A stretch of 64,000 nucleotides of DNA from Domibacillus enclensis. Its GTDB lineage: Bacteria; Bacillota; Bacilli; Bacillales; Domibacillaceae. Location: NCBI RefSeq assembly GCF_900156125.1, contig NZ_FTLX01000009.1, positions 62,001 through 126,000 on the forward strand. The letters run 5' to 3'. This document shows, one piece after another, positions 9,267 to 18,187 of the stretch. Positions within the stretch are counted from its first letter, which is position 1, and each line of letters begins with the position of its first letter. The position numbers were made by a program, and so were the translations under genes. The notes below the pieces were generated by a model. The model made no database searches and was not told the origin of the DNA. It saw only the letters and a list, made by a program, of their open reading frames with translations.

Positions 9267-10451
9267 ATGGTGAAATCAGTCATCATTGAAGGCGCTCGTA
9301 CACCAGTCGGGAAATATGGAGGCGCTCTCGCCGCATTAACAGCACCGCAGCTCGGCGGAATCGCTATGAAAGAAGCTTTGAAGCGTGCAGGTGTAAAACC
9401 GGAGGAACTGGACGAAGTCATTTTCGGAAACGTTCTTCAAGCGGGACAGGGGCAGATTCCTTCACGCCAGGCAGCCCGCGAAGCCGGTATCCCCTGGGAA
9501 ATTAAAACGGAAACGATTAATAAAGTCTGTGCATCCGGTCTCCGCAGTATTACGCTTGCTGACCAGATTATCCGTACAGGGGATGAAGACGTCATTTTAG
9601 CAGGTGGTATGGAATCGATGTCCAATGTGCCGTATGCGGTGTTCAAAGCCAGGTGGGGGGCGCGTATGGGTGATGTGCCGATGGTTGACCTAATGATTCA
9701 TGACGGATTATCATGCAGCTTCACGGGTGTTCACATGGGCACATACGGCAACACAACCGCCGAAGAGCTGGAGCTGTCCCGTGCTGAACAGGATAAATGG
9801 GCGGTTCGCAGTCATGAACGTGCCGTGTCAGCGATTGAAAACGGTACATTAGCGGAAGAAATTGTACCGGTGGAGGTGCCGCAGCGAAAAGGGGCGCCGG
9901 TCATCGTGAATTTGGACGAGGCCCCTCGAAAAGACACAACAGCAGAGGTGCTCGCTAAATTGCGCCCGGCTTTTGGCAAAGAAGGCACGATTACGGCCGG
10001 AAATGCGCCGGGTGTGAATGACGGAGCCGCGGCCCTTGTGCTGATGAGCAGTGAACGGGCTGGAAAAGAAGGAAAGACCGTTTTGGCTACGATCGTTGGC
10101 CACGCAGAGGTGGCGGTTGAAGCGGAAAAATTCCCTCAAACACCAGGTCTTGTCATTAATGAGCTTTTAAAGAAAACAGGCAAGTCTGCAGATGACATTG
10201 ATCTGTTTGAAATTAACGAAGCCTTTGCGGCGGTTGCACTGGCCAGCACCCAAATTGCCGGTATCAATCCGGAAAAAGTCAACGTCAATGGCGGCGCCGT
10301 CGCCATTGGTCATCCGATTGGAGCAAGCGGAGCCCGTATTGTGTTGACACTCGCTTATGAACTCCGCCGCCGCGGCGGAGGAGTCGGAATTGCGGCCATC
10401 TGCTCAGGCAGCGGGCAGGGTGATGCAGTGATGATCGAAGTAAAAGGTTAA
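9267..10451 (+). CDS. acetyl-CoA C-acetyltransferase (thiolase)
   Basis: 394-residue thiolase. The acylated cysteine is C88 in NKVCASGLR, the catalytic histidine is in GHPIGASG, and the second catalytic cysteine is C379 in CSGSGQGDA. Together with ScoAB it forms a short pathway: acetoacetate is activated to acetoacetyl-CoA and split into two acetyl-CoA. Immediately adjacent to scoB. The family also includes biosynthetic enzymes, but the operon suggests a degradative direction. A dispersed repeat begins six bases after the stop. Confidence 0.93.
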   Translation: MVKSVIIEGARTPVGKYGGALAALTAPQLGGIAMKEALKRAGVKPEELDEVIFGNVLQAGQGQIPSRQAAREAGIPWEIKTETINKVCASGLRSITLADQIIRTGDEDVILAGGMESMSNVPYAVFKARWGARMGDVPMVDLMIHDGLSCSFTGVHMGTYGNTTAEELELSRAEQDKWAVRSHERAVSAIENGTLAEEIVPVEVPQRKGAPVIVNLDEAPRKDTTAEVLAKLRPAFGKEGTITAGNAPGVNDGAAALVLMSSERAGKEGKTVLATIVGHAEVAVEAEKFPQTPGLVINELLKKTGKSADDIDLFEINEAFAAVALASTQIAGINPEKVNVNGGAVAIGHPIGASGARIVLTLAYELRRRGGGVGIAAICSGSGQGDAVMIEVKG

Positions 10452-10456
10452 TGGAA

Positions 10457-10858
10457 AGAGCTTGGGACAAAAGGTTCTGGATAGAAAAAAGCGAACGATC
10501 TCATTCGGCTTTCTTTTAATCGCTTCATGATGGTAAATCGGTTAGTGACTGTGCTTGCACGAACATAGTTTAGGCGGCTTCTGCAGGACTTCGCGTTCGG
10601 AGGGGCGGGCGGTGAGCTAACTTTTGTCGCTACGCTCCAAAAGTGGATCTCACCTGGCCCGCTGATCCCTCCCGAGTCTCCGCCCTGCGCCAGCCGCCCT
10701 TAGTGGGGAGGACAAGCAGCTGGTAAAACCTAAAAGGAAGCGTTTTGAATGAGTAACAACAAACCACGCTCAATTATTCGTTTGAAAAGAATCAAGGCTT
10801 TCAGCTACGAGATCGTTCGGATTGAAGCGTCAATCTCATTGTTAGGTCACAACCTCTC
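10457..10858 (+). repeat. dispersed structured repeat, copy A
   Basis: About 400 bp noncoding element, one of four related copies (also near 29051, 44279, 60661). The left end is AGAGCTTGGGACAAAAGG; the right end is a degenerate inverted version (GGTCACAACCTCT). A long hairpin with base arms GGCGGCT / AGCCGCC spans 10573-10698. Relative to copies C and D the central hairpin module is missing. It fills most of the 465 bp between the thiolase and rrf2 genes. Confidence 0.88.
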
Positions 10859-10866
10859 TTTGATCG

Positions 10867-10903
10867 TTGACAGTTTTTTTGATTGTCACTAAAATGGTGA
10901 CAA
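10867..10903 (+). promoter_or_regulatory. promoter with overlapping palindromic operator of the Rrf2 gene
   Basis: TTGACA (10867-10872) and TAAAAT (10890-10895) are spaced by 17 bp. Perfect seven-base inverted arms TTGTCAC (10883-10889) and GTGACAA (10897-10903) flank the -10 hexamer, which sits within the seven-base spacer. This is a good autorepressor site for the Rrf2 gene that starts 14 bp downstream. Confidence 0.7.
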
Positions 10904-10916
10904 ATGGTGGTGAGAT

Positions 10917-11342
10917 ATGATGATAAACAGTCGTCTCGCAGTAGCGATTCATATTATGGTGCTGCTGGCATCCAATCCCCGCGAAACGGTTTCGTCTGAA
11001 TGGATGGCAGGAAGCGTCAATACAAATCCGGTGGTGATTCGTCGGATCATGGGCATGCTTCGTAAAGCCGGCCTCTTAACCTCGAGTGCAGGCAAAACGG
11101 GAGCCGAGCTGACTAAAGATCCATCTGACATTACACTGCTGGACATTTTTAAAGCGGTGGAGCCAAAGGATGAATTATTTTCCATTCACGAAAAGCCAAA
11201 TCCGGCATGTCCTGTCGGCCGAAACATTCAGTCTGCGCTTGATCTAACCTTTACACGTGTTCAAACGGCCATGGAGGAAGAGTTAAGAAGTCAGTCGCTT
11301 CAAGATGTAATGAACATGCTTTCGCCCAAATCAATTCAATAG
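10917..11342 (+). CDS. Rrf2-family transcriptional regulator
   Basis: 141-residue DNA-binding protein with the Rrf2 winged helix (RLAVAIHIMVLLA at the start, then a recognition region VVIRRIMGMLRKAGLL). A single cysteine region, PNPACPVG, remains where iron-sulfur members carry three, so it is closer to the YwnA-like non-cluster class. A second ATG at 10920 is equally possible. It probably represses its own promoter and may control the downstream aldehyde dehydrogenase, although a terminator separates them. Confidence 0.88.
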   Translation: MMINSRLAVAIHIMVLLASNPRETVSSEWMAGSVNTNPVVIRRIMGMLRKAGLLTSSAGKTGAELTKDPSDITLLDIFKAVEPKDELFSIHEKPNPACPVGRNIQSALDLTFTRVQTAMEEELRSQSLQDVMNMLSPKSIQ

Positions 11343-11344
11343 GA

Positions 11345-11388
11345 GCTCAGTCCGTGTCTTTAAAAACCGGACTGGGCTTCTTTGTTTT
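11345..11388 (+). terminator. terminator after the Rrf2 gene
   Basis: Stem CTCAGTCCG / CGGACTGGG followed by CTTCTTTGTTTT. Confidence 0.75.
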
Positions 11389-11443
11389 AAGAAATCTTCA
11401 AAAAGGGAAAGGCTTTTAAGAAGCATAAAATGAAGGAGGCATC

Positions 11444-12895
11444 ATGATGGAGCAATTTACGAAGCAATTTATAAATGGACAATGGAAAAAAGGCTCAAGT
11501 GATAAAAGCATAGAAAATAAAAATCCCTATAATGACGAACTGTTATTCACGATCCCGTCGGCGAATGCCGATGATTTAGATGACGCCTACCAGGCCGCTA
11601 AAAACGTGCAGGAAGACTGGGAGAATACCGCATTAGCTGAAAAGCAGGCGATGTTTGACCGGCTCCTGCAAAATATGCAAAAGGAAAAAGAAGAAATTAT
11701 CGACTGGCTCATTAAAGAGTCCGGCAGTACGAGAGTCAAAGCCAATGTGGAATTTGCGGCAGCTGTTGCGATTGTAAGAGAGTCGGCTTCCTTTTTAACA
11801 AGAACGGCGGGTGCTATTCTGCCTTCTCGGACACCGGGCAAAGAAAACAGAGTATACCGCACCGCCAAAGGCGTGATCGGGATTATCGGTCCATGGAACT
11901 TCCCGTTTCACTTGACGCTTCGCTCGCTGGCGCCTGCGCTGGCGACGGGAAATACAGCTGTCATTAAGCCGGCATCGGACACACCTGTTACGGCGGGTTT
12001 ACTGATCGGAAAGCTATTCCAGGATGCGGGATTCCCGGATGGAACGGTGAATGTCGTAGTCGGACGAGGCTCGGAGGTCGGCGATGAATTCGTTAAGCAT
12101 CCGATTCCAAAGCTCATTTCGTTTACAGGCTCAACGGAAGTAGGACGGCAAATTGGTGAGCTGGCTGGGAAAAACCTGAAGGAAGTAGCACTTGAGCTCG
12201 GCGGCAATAATGTGATGCTCGTGCTGAAGGATGCGAACATTGAACAAGCAGCCAAAGCGGCAGCATTCGGGAAATTCCTTCATCAAGGCCAAATCTGTAT
12301 GGCCTTGAACCGGATTATTGTGGATGCGGCTGTTCACGATCAGTTTGTGGATGCGTTTGTCGCAAACGTGAAAAAATTAAAAGCCGGTGACCCGTCTGAA
12401 CAAGAAACATTTGTCGGTCCGCTCATTAACCGGGAGCAGGCAGAGCGCATTCAAAAGGATCTGGAAGAAAGTGTGCGTCAAGGGGCGAAGATTGTCTTGG
12501 ACGGAAAAGCAGAAGGAACGCTTATGCAGCCGGTTGTTTTAACGCAGGTGACGAAAGAGATGCCAATTGCGGAAAACGAGATTTTTGGCCCGGTGGCGCC
12601 GATCTTAAAAGCCGCAAATGAAGAAGAAGCCATTGACATGGCCAATTCGTCCATTTACGGGCTGAGCGGTTCGGTCTTTACAGAAGACCGGTACCGGGGC
12701 GTACAGGTGGCGAAGAAAATTGAAACGGGCATGATTCATATTAATGACCAGTCCGTAAACGACGAAGCGCACGTACCGTTCGGCGGCGAAAAAGCTTCTG
12801 GACTTGGCCGTTTTAATGGAGAGTGGGCCATCGAGAAATTCACGACGATCAAATGGATCAGCGTCCAGGACGGATATCGCGACTACCCAATTTAA
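11444..12895 (+). CDS. NAD(P)-dependent aldehyde dehydrogenase
   Basis: 483 residues, typical of the family. The cofactor and active-site segments are present: GPWNFP (about 149-154), FTGSTEVG (about 227-234), the general base E251 in ELGGNN and the catalytic cysteine C285 in GQICMALNR. The sequence resembles the benzaldehyde/vanillin dehydrogenase branch, but that is only an impression. Starts at 11444 or 11447 behind GAAGGAGG. A flavin reductase follows 123 bp later. Confidence 0.9.
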   Translation: MMEQFTKQFINGQWKKGSSDKSIENKNPYNDELLFTIPSANADDLDDAYQAAKNVQEDWENTALAEKQAMFDRLLQNMQKEKEEIIDWLIKESGSTRVKANVEFAAAVAIVRESASFLTRTAGAILPSRTPGKENRVYRTAKGVIGIIGPWNFPFHLTLRSLAPALATGNTAVIKPASDTPVTAGLLIGKLFQDAGFPDGTVNVVVGRGSEVGDEFVKHPIPKLISFTGSTEVGRQIGELAGKNLKEVALELGGNNVMLVLKDANIEQAAKAAAFGKFLHQGQICMALNRIIVDAAVHDQFVDAFVANVKKLKAGDPSEQETFVGPLINREQAERIQKDLEESVRQGAKIVLDGKAEGTLMQPVVLTQVTKEMPIAENEIFGPVAPILKAANEEEAIDMANSSIYGLSGSVFTEDRYRGVQVAKKIETGMIHINDQSVNDEAHVPFGGEKASGLGRFNGEWAIEKFTTIKWISVQDGYRDYPI

Positions 12896-13018
12896 TGTCG
12901 CCCGGGCAAAGAACAGTGCAATCGCATCAATGCCTAATGAAAAGGTGCATTGATAGTGGTAAAGAGGCAGAAGGCGCGATACGATAGAAGAGATCAAACA
13001 TTCAAAGGGGGAAGTAAA

Positions 13019-13522
13019 ATGGCTGATGAGCAAAAACAGCAGTTGTTTAAAGAAGCAATGGGTAATTATCCAACCGGGGTAACCGTGGTGACGGCAACCG
13101 CTCAAAACGGTGAACCAGTCGGCTTAACGGTGAATTCCTTTGCGTCCGTTTCGCTTGATCCGCTCCTGATCTTGTGGTCGATTGATCACAAAGTATCAAC
13201 GATCAACGAATTTACAGGCGGCGGCCATTTTGCGGTGCACATTCTGGCCGGTAACCAGCAAGATGTCTGCATGACCTTCGCGACCAAAGGTGTAGACCGT
13301 TTCAGCACGTGCGATTGGTCTTTTTCACCGGAGCATAACCTCCCTGTGATCAAAGGGGCATTTGCGGTTCTTCAATGCCGCACCTTTAAAACGGTTGAAG
13401 CCGGTGACCATACGATCGTTATTGGTGAGGTGGCTGATATCCAAATTGACACAGAAAAAGACCCGATGCTGTACCACCGTCGCCATTTTGCTTCTATCCC
13501 TGCAGAATTTTACACGAAATAA
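13019..13522 (+). CDS. flavin reductase-like FMN-binding protein
   Basis: 167-residue protein of the flavin reductase (HpaC/DIM6-NTAB) family. Characteristic segments are NYPTGVTVVTA near the start, LTVNSFASVSLDPLLILWSI for flavin binding, and FAVHILAGNQ. The ATG at 13019 follows AAAGGGGG; an in-frame upstream GTG at 12950 lacks a site. Such proteins supply reduced flavin to a monooxygenase or reduce quinone-like substrates. The neighbouring aldehyde dehydrogenase suggests an aromatic or aldehyde detoxification role (inference). Confidence 0.87.
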   Translation: MADEQKQQLFKEAMGNYPTGVTVVTATAQNGEPVGLTVNSFASVSLDPLLILWSIDHKVSTINEFTGGGHFAVHILAGNQQDVCMTFATKGVDRFSTCDWSFSPEHNLPVIKGAFAVLQCRTFKTVEAGDHTIVIGEVADIQIDTEKDPMLYHRRHFASIPAEFYTK

Positions 13523-13526
13523 AACG

Positions 13527-13576
13527 GAAAAGCCGAACGAATGCGATTTAAAAATCGTGTTGTTCGGCTTTTCTTA
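13527..13576. terminator. bidirectional terminator between flavin reductase and yebA
   Basis: Arms AAAAGCCGAAC and GTTCGGCTTTT with an inner stem GCGATTT / AAATCGT. T-rich on one side, A-rich on the other, so it can serve both convergent genes. Confidence 0.8.
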
Positions 13577-13592
13577 TGCGTGCATTTTACGG

Positions 13593-15803
13593 TTATTTCA
13601 TCGTGCGTGTTTTGTGCATAAGCTGTTCCCAGTCTGCATGAACGCGGCTCCATGTCCCGGGCTCTAGCCGGTTTCGATACACGTATTGCTCATAATGGGC
13701 GGTAAGCGTGCTCATGGAAGTGCCGGAAAAAAGTGCATCGATTTCCTTTGCATATTCGCCGAGCGTCTGCCCTTTTTCCCGCTTTAGTCCGGAGCGCTCC
13801 AGCTGCGTCAGCAAAACCAAATAGGCTTCTGGGAAGTGACGATCCTCTTTCTTCTGTTTAAACTGAAAAACAGAATAAAAAGGCAGCCATTTTCGGCGGA
13901 ACTTAAAGACCAGTACGGAAAGAATCAGTACAGCTGCAGCGATCAAGGCTATTCGTTTCCCGTTTCTTTGCAGGAACGATTCATCATTTACCGCCGCAGC
14001 CTCACCGCCATCTTCAATAAGCTCTTCCTCAACCGGTGTCGGCTCTTCCGTCACGGGCTGTTCCGGGGTGTCAGCGGGTGTTTCGGCATCCTCAGGTGTT
14101 TCCTCATTCACAGGTGCCTGCGTCGGATCTTCCACCTCGGGCACCGCTTCGTTTGTAAATCCCTGAGTCGGCTCAAATGGAACCCAGCCGATGCCTGGAA
14201 AATAAACCTCGACCCACGAATGCGCATTTTCGCTCGTCACCTGGTACAGCTGATTGCCGGACTCCAGCGTTTCCAAATACGTTCCTTCTGTATAGCCCTT
14301 CACCCAGCGGGACGGGATGTCGAGTGTCCGCAGCATAACTGCCATAGAGGTGGAGAAGTTGTCGCAGTAGCCCTGCTTTGTGTCGAATAAAAACTGGGCG
14401 ACATAATCTTCATCCTCAGCCGGAACCGGGACATCCTCCTGCTCATACGTAAAGCCGCTCGCGCTGAAATACGATTCAATTGCTTTTACTTTATCAAATG
14501 TGGTGTCATGCCCGGCGGTGATCTCAAGCGCCAGCTGACGAACCTCTTCAGGCAGGCTGTCAGGAAGCTGCGTATATTGATTTTGAATAGAACGAAAAGC
14601 AACTCCCTCATCTTCGGGTGTACTTACTTGAAGATCTCTTGCTTGAAAAGAAGGGTGCTGATACTGGACAGCGTAAGAGTCCGGAGCATCCGGTTCCTCT
14701 CCATTAAACGGCGTGATTTTGCTCGTTCCTGTATTTAATGAGTAGCGGAAGGAGGAAGCTGCACTGATTCTTTCAAGGCCATGCGGGTACTGAATATGAC
14801 CGTAATCCTCCTCGTTGTACACAATGCTCGTCCGGCTCTCAGCTGGAACGGCTTCAGTAAAGGAAAAAAGGGAGTCCGGCACTCGCCGCCTGAATGTTCG
14901 GGCCTCTTCATCAGGGTTTGAAGCAACCCAGCCCTTCCCTGTATACGCATCTCTCGTATCAACCTTCCAGTAATGCTCTTCCTCCACCTCAGCTGTAAAA
15001 ACGACAACATTTGCCGGTCTGAACGGCCCACCGAGTGAAGAGTCATCGGAACGGAAGCCGCTTTGTCCGGACTCATTCGTCGACAGCCCGCTTGACCCGC
15101 CGATTGACTTAATAAAGGGAACGGGATTCGGCCAGATGGGGTCCGCTTTTGGCGCAGTGAATGCAATGGCGGCACTGGCAGCGACCAAAACAGCCAGCGA
15201 CGTCAGCCATTTCCATTGAGCCGTTCCAGGTTTAGACAGGTTTTCCGTGCTCGACAGACGCTGAAATGCTAAAATGCCCATCATGAAAAAACCGATCACA
15301 ACAGCGCGGACGATCGCTGATTGTGCTGAATAAGGCGTAAACGTATCCAGCACCGTGATAAATACAATCGTCGCCAGGAAAAAAAACAAAATCGTCTGGC
15401 GCAGCATGAGCCAGTAATGAATTAAATAAACAGTGATCCATAAAAGGACGAAAAACAGCAATGTCCGAAACGCGTTAGATAAGTCTGTGAACTGGCCCTT
15501 GATCATCATTTCCATGTTGGCCAGAACAGACGCCGGAAACGACTGCAGCATGTCTGTGAAGCTGCTGTAGTGAAAGAATTGAATACAAACGGCAATGTAT
15601 ATTCCTTTCAGCAGGGCAGACAATGCGCGGGGCGCTCCCAAAAATGCCAGCAGCAGTGACCCTGCAACAAAGCCGAGAAAAAAGACAACCCAGTTTGTCC
15701 CGGTTAACTGTTCGACCGGGCGCAGCCACTCCCACAGGAGAAAAAAGCTCAAAACATGCAGGAACAAGGAATTAACAGTCCGCATTGTCCGTTGTGAATT
15801 CAT
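13593..15803 (-). CDS. yebA: transglutaminase-like membrane protein (YebA type)
   Basis: 736 residues. The N-terminal ~200 residues hold several membrane segments (DUF3488-type), then an extracellular region with a transglutaminase core: cysteine in TKQGYCDNFS, histidine in NAHSWVEVYFPG and a following aspartate/glutamate region. After a proline/glutamate-rich linker come one more membrane helix and a cytoplasmic DUF4129-like tail. The ATG at 15803 overlaps the stop of yeaD as ATGA and is preceded by GGAGGTG. Last gene of the yeaC-yeaD-yebA operon; the function in Bacillus is undefined. Confidence 0.88.
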   Translation of the reverse strand: MNSQRTMRTVNSLFLHVLSFFLLWEWLRPVEQLTGTNWVVFFLGFVAGSLLLAFLGAPRALSALLKGIYIAVCIQFFHYSSFTDMLQSFPASVLANMEMMIKGQFTDLSNAFRTLLFFVLLWITVYLIHYWLMLRQTILFFFLATIVFITVLDTFTPYSAQSAIVRAVVIGFFMMGILAFQRLSSTENLSKPGTAQWKWLTSLAVLVAASAAIAFTAPKADPIWPNPVPFIKSIGGSSGLSTNESGQSGFRSDDSSLGGPFRPANVVVFTAEVEEEHYWKVDTRDAYTGKGWVASNPDEEARTFRRRVPDSLFSFTEAVPAESRTSIVYNEEDYGHIQYPHGLERISAASSFRYSLNTGTSKITPFNGEEPDAPDSYAVQYQHPSFQARDLQVSTPEDEGVAFRSIQNQYTQLPDSLPEEVRQLALEITAGHDTTFDKVKAIESYFSASGFTYEQEDVPVPAEDEDYVAQFLFDTKQGYCDNFSTSMAVMLRTLDIPSRWVKGYTEGTYLETLESGNQLYQVTSENAHSWVEVYFPGIGWVPFEPTQGFTNEAVPEVEDPTQAPVNEETPEDAETPADTPEQPVTEEPTPVEEELIEDGGEAAAVNDESFLQRNGKRIALIAAAVLILSVLVFKFRRKWLPFYSVFQFKQKKEDRHFPEAYLVLLTQLERSGLKREKGQTLGEYAKEIDALFSGTSMSTLTAHYEQYVYRNRLEPGTWSRVHADWEQLMHKTRTMK

Positions 15804-16996
15804 GTACGGCTCACCTCCGCAAAGGCTCTGGCAAACTGCCCTTTTTGCACGACACACACGTTAATGCCGTATTGCTGGTGGGTCTGTTCAGTTGCTGGAG
15901 CCGTTTCCCCTGCCACAACAAAAACGGCAACAGACTGGCCCTGTCCCGAATAGAAACGGACTCGCTCGGCTGCTTCTTTTGTTAATTGAGTAGTGACAAG
16001 CAGCAGTGTGCTGCTTTGCTGAAGGATGGCGGCTTCCTTCTCGAGCACTGCCGCAAAAGAAGCCGTGCCGGACTCTTGTATCGTCGCAAGGTGATGAAAC
16101 AGCTGCTGCTCATGCCCCGCACTGCTGTCCGTTTGAAAATAGCGGCGTTTGTCGCTGACAGTCAGCAGCCCTACCTGTGCGCCAGAACGAATAATGCCTT
16201 TTACAGCAGAGGCCGTAAAGGAAACGGCTTCTTCAAACTGAGGCGAAGGTGTGCAGTCCATAACCATCATGACATCATGAGACTGGTGCTGCTCGAATTC
16301 CTTTGTCATTAAGCTGCTTCGTTTGGCGGTGGCCTTCCAGTTGATTAACGACAGCCGATCGCCCGGCTGATAGCTGCGTATGCCAACCGCCATCGATGAA
16401 TCACGGTGCTGATAGGAGCTGGCAGTTGTCATTGCAGCTCCATGATCACCGGAGCTGGCAGGAGGCCGGTATTGAATATCTTCAAGTGGAGGATACACTA
16501 CGATTTTATTTTCAACCGGAATCTGCTGTTCTTTTTCAATCAGACCGAATAAATCCCCGGTTTTCAAGCGAATGCCTGTAAAGTGATGTTCCCCGCGCGG
16601 CATCTGGTCAATCTCGTACGTGAATGTCAGCTTTTTTTTAAAGCCGGGGGAAAGAACGGTTTTGGTTTGTGGATCAGAAAGCAGCGATGAATGCTGGAGC
16701 TGTTCTGCCGCAATTAAGTAAAAAAGCGGAAAGCGAGATTCCCTGTAAAGGGTGATGTGCATGCGTACCGGTTCGTGAAAAAGAAATGTATCCTTCGAAA
16801 ACGTTCGTTCACCATGATAGGAAAAAGAATACAGAAATAAGCTGATTGCATAAAGAGCGGGCGGGAGAAAGCTGAAAAATAAAAACCAGCTGACAAAGCC
16901 TCCTTGAAACATCGCATAGGAAAAAGTGAGCAATGCAAGCCCGATTAGCAGCAGAAACCGCAGGAGCTCTTTTGTTTTTACTTGAACTTTACTCAT
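15800..16996 (-). CDS. yeaD: DUF58 domain protein (YeaD type)
   Basis: 398 residues. Two membrane helices lie near the N-terminus (about residues 11-60). The DUF58 signature YQPGDRLSLINWKATAKR precedes a von Willebrand A-like C-terminal domain with MMVMDCTPS. Its start overlaps the end of yeaC by eight bases. DUF58 proteins accompany MoxR ATPases and transglutaminase proteins as a conserved trio, possibly a chaperone-like or cell-envelope assembly system. Confidence 0.88.
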   Translation of the reverse strand: MSKVQVKTKELLRFLLLIGLALLTFSYAMFQGGFVSWFLFFSFLPPALYAISLFLYSFSYHGERTFSKDTFLFHEPVRMHITLYRESRFPLFYLIAAEQLQHSSLLSDPQTKTVLSPGFKKKLTFTYEIDQMPRGEHHFTGIRLKTGDLFGLIEKEQQIPVENKIVVYPPLEDIQYRPPASSGDHGAAMTTASSYQHRDSSMAVGIRSYQPGDRLSLINWKATAKRSSLMTKEFEQHQSHDVMMVMDCTPSPQFEEAVSFTASAVKGIIRSGAQVGLLTVSDKRRYFQTDSSAGHEQQLFHHLATIQESGTASFAAVLEKEAAILQQSSTLLLVTTQLTKEAAERVRFYSGQGQSVAVFVVAGETAPATEQTHQQYGINVCVVQKGQFARAFAEVSRT

Positions 16997-17948
16997 AATC
17001 CGCCACGTGCTTTTGAACAGGCACTGACACCTGGCTGATCACTTGATCGATGACCTGATCAATAAAGGCTCCTTCAAAGCGGGCTTCCGGCTTTAACCGG
17101 ATTCGGTGGGCGAAAACGAACGGAACGAGATGCTTCACATCATCAGGCAGCACATAGTCTCTGTTGTGCACAAATGCCCACGCCTGCGCAGCCTTCATGA
17201 GAGCGATGGACCCCCGTGGACTGACGCCTAAATACACGTGCTCGTGGAAGCGGGTAGCAGAGGAAAGCTCTGCGATATATTTTCTGATCGAGTCATCCAC
17301 ATACACCGTTTTGGCCTCAAGCTGAAGCTGACGCAGCTCTTGAAGGCTGACAACAGGCTGAAGCTCATCGATTGGCGGAACGTTTTGAGCACGCTTTAAA
17401 ACGTCCATTTCCTCTTCTAAAGAAGGATAGCCCATTTTCATTTTCAATAAAAAACGATCCAGCTGTGCTTCAGGAAGGGGATACGTTCCTTCGTACTCTA
17501 TCGGGTTTTGTGTCGCCATGACGAAAAACGGCTTTTCGAGCACATGCGTTACACCATCAACCGTTACACTTTGCTCTTCCATTCCTTCTAACAGAGCAGA
17601 CTGTGTTTTCGGTGATGTCCGGTTGATTTCATCAGCGAGGATAATATTGCCCATGATCGGTCCCGGATAAAATTGAAAATCCATGTCCCGTGGATTGTAA
17701 ATCGTCACACCAATTACATCAGACGGCAGTAAATCGGGTGTGAACTGGATTCTTCGCAGCTCCGCGTGAATCGACTTTGCCAGCGCCCGGACCATCATCG
17801 TTTTCCCAACTCCGGGCACATCCTCAAGCAGGACATGTCCCTGGGCGAGAAGTGCTACTATTGTCAATGTTGCGACTTCTTTCTTGCCGGTTATGACTTT
17901 TTCCATATTTGTAAGGATTCTATTAATCTCAGGATGCATCTGGCTCAT
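16989..17948 (-). CDS. yeaC: MoxR-family AAA+ ATPase (YeaC type)
   Basis: 319 residues. Walker A in PGVGKTMM, Walker B ILADEINRTSPKTQ, and sensor segment VMATQNPIEYEGTYPLPEAQLDRF, all typical of MoxR ATPases, which remodel partner proteins. Start at 17948 behind AGGAGGGA. First gene of the operon with yeaD and yebA; overlapping ends suggest coupled translation. Confidence 0.92.
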   Translation of the reverse strand: MSQMHPEINRILTNMEKVITGKKEVATLTIVALLAQGHVLLEDVPGVGKTMMVRALAKSIHAELRRIQFTPDLLPSDVIGVTIYNPRDMDFQFYPGPIMGNIILADEINRTSPKTQSALLEGMEEQSVTVDGVTHVLEKPFFVMATQNPIEYEGTYPLPEAQLDRFLLKMKMGYPSLEEEMDVLKRAQNVPPIDELQPVVSLQELRQLQLEAKTVYVDDSIRKYIAELSSATRFHEHVYLGVSPRGSIALMKAAQAWAFVHNRDYVLPDDVKHLVPFVFAHRIRLKPEARFEGAFIDQVIDQVISQVSVPVQKHVADYE

Positions 17949-18106
17949 TCAACTGGTCCCTCCTGGGTGTAAACGATTCTCATTTCTACTTATTAGTGTA
18001 CCGTATCCGTACATTAAAAAGCCAAAAATTGAGCTCTGCTTATCCCTGTCGGTGATGGAATAACGATTTTAAAAAGCGGGTTGAGAAAAGGCAGACGGTG
18101 CACCTA

Positions 18107-18136
18107 TTGACAAACGATTACTCATTATTTTATATT
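18107..18136 (+). promoter_or_regulatory. promoter of GH1 gene
   Basis: TTGACA (18107-18112) and TATATT (18131-18136) are spaced by 18 bp. A weak inverted repeat TTTATA / TATAAA with an eight-base spacer (18129-18148) overlaps the -10 and could be an operator for the downstream GntR regulator. Confidence 0.5.
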
Positions 18137-18187
18137 TGTACCTATAAATTAAATTCATAATAATAAATTTTGAATGAGGGGGATAAA

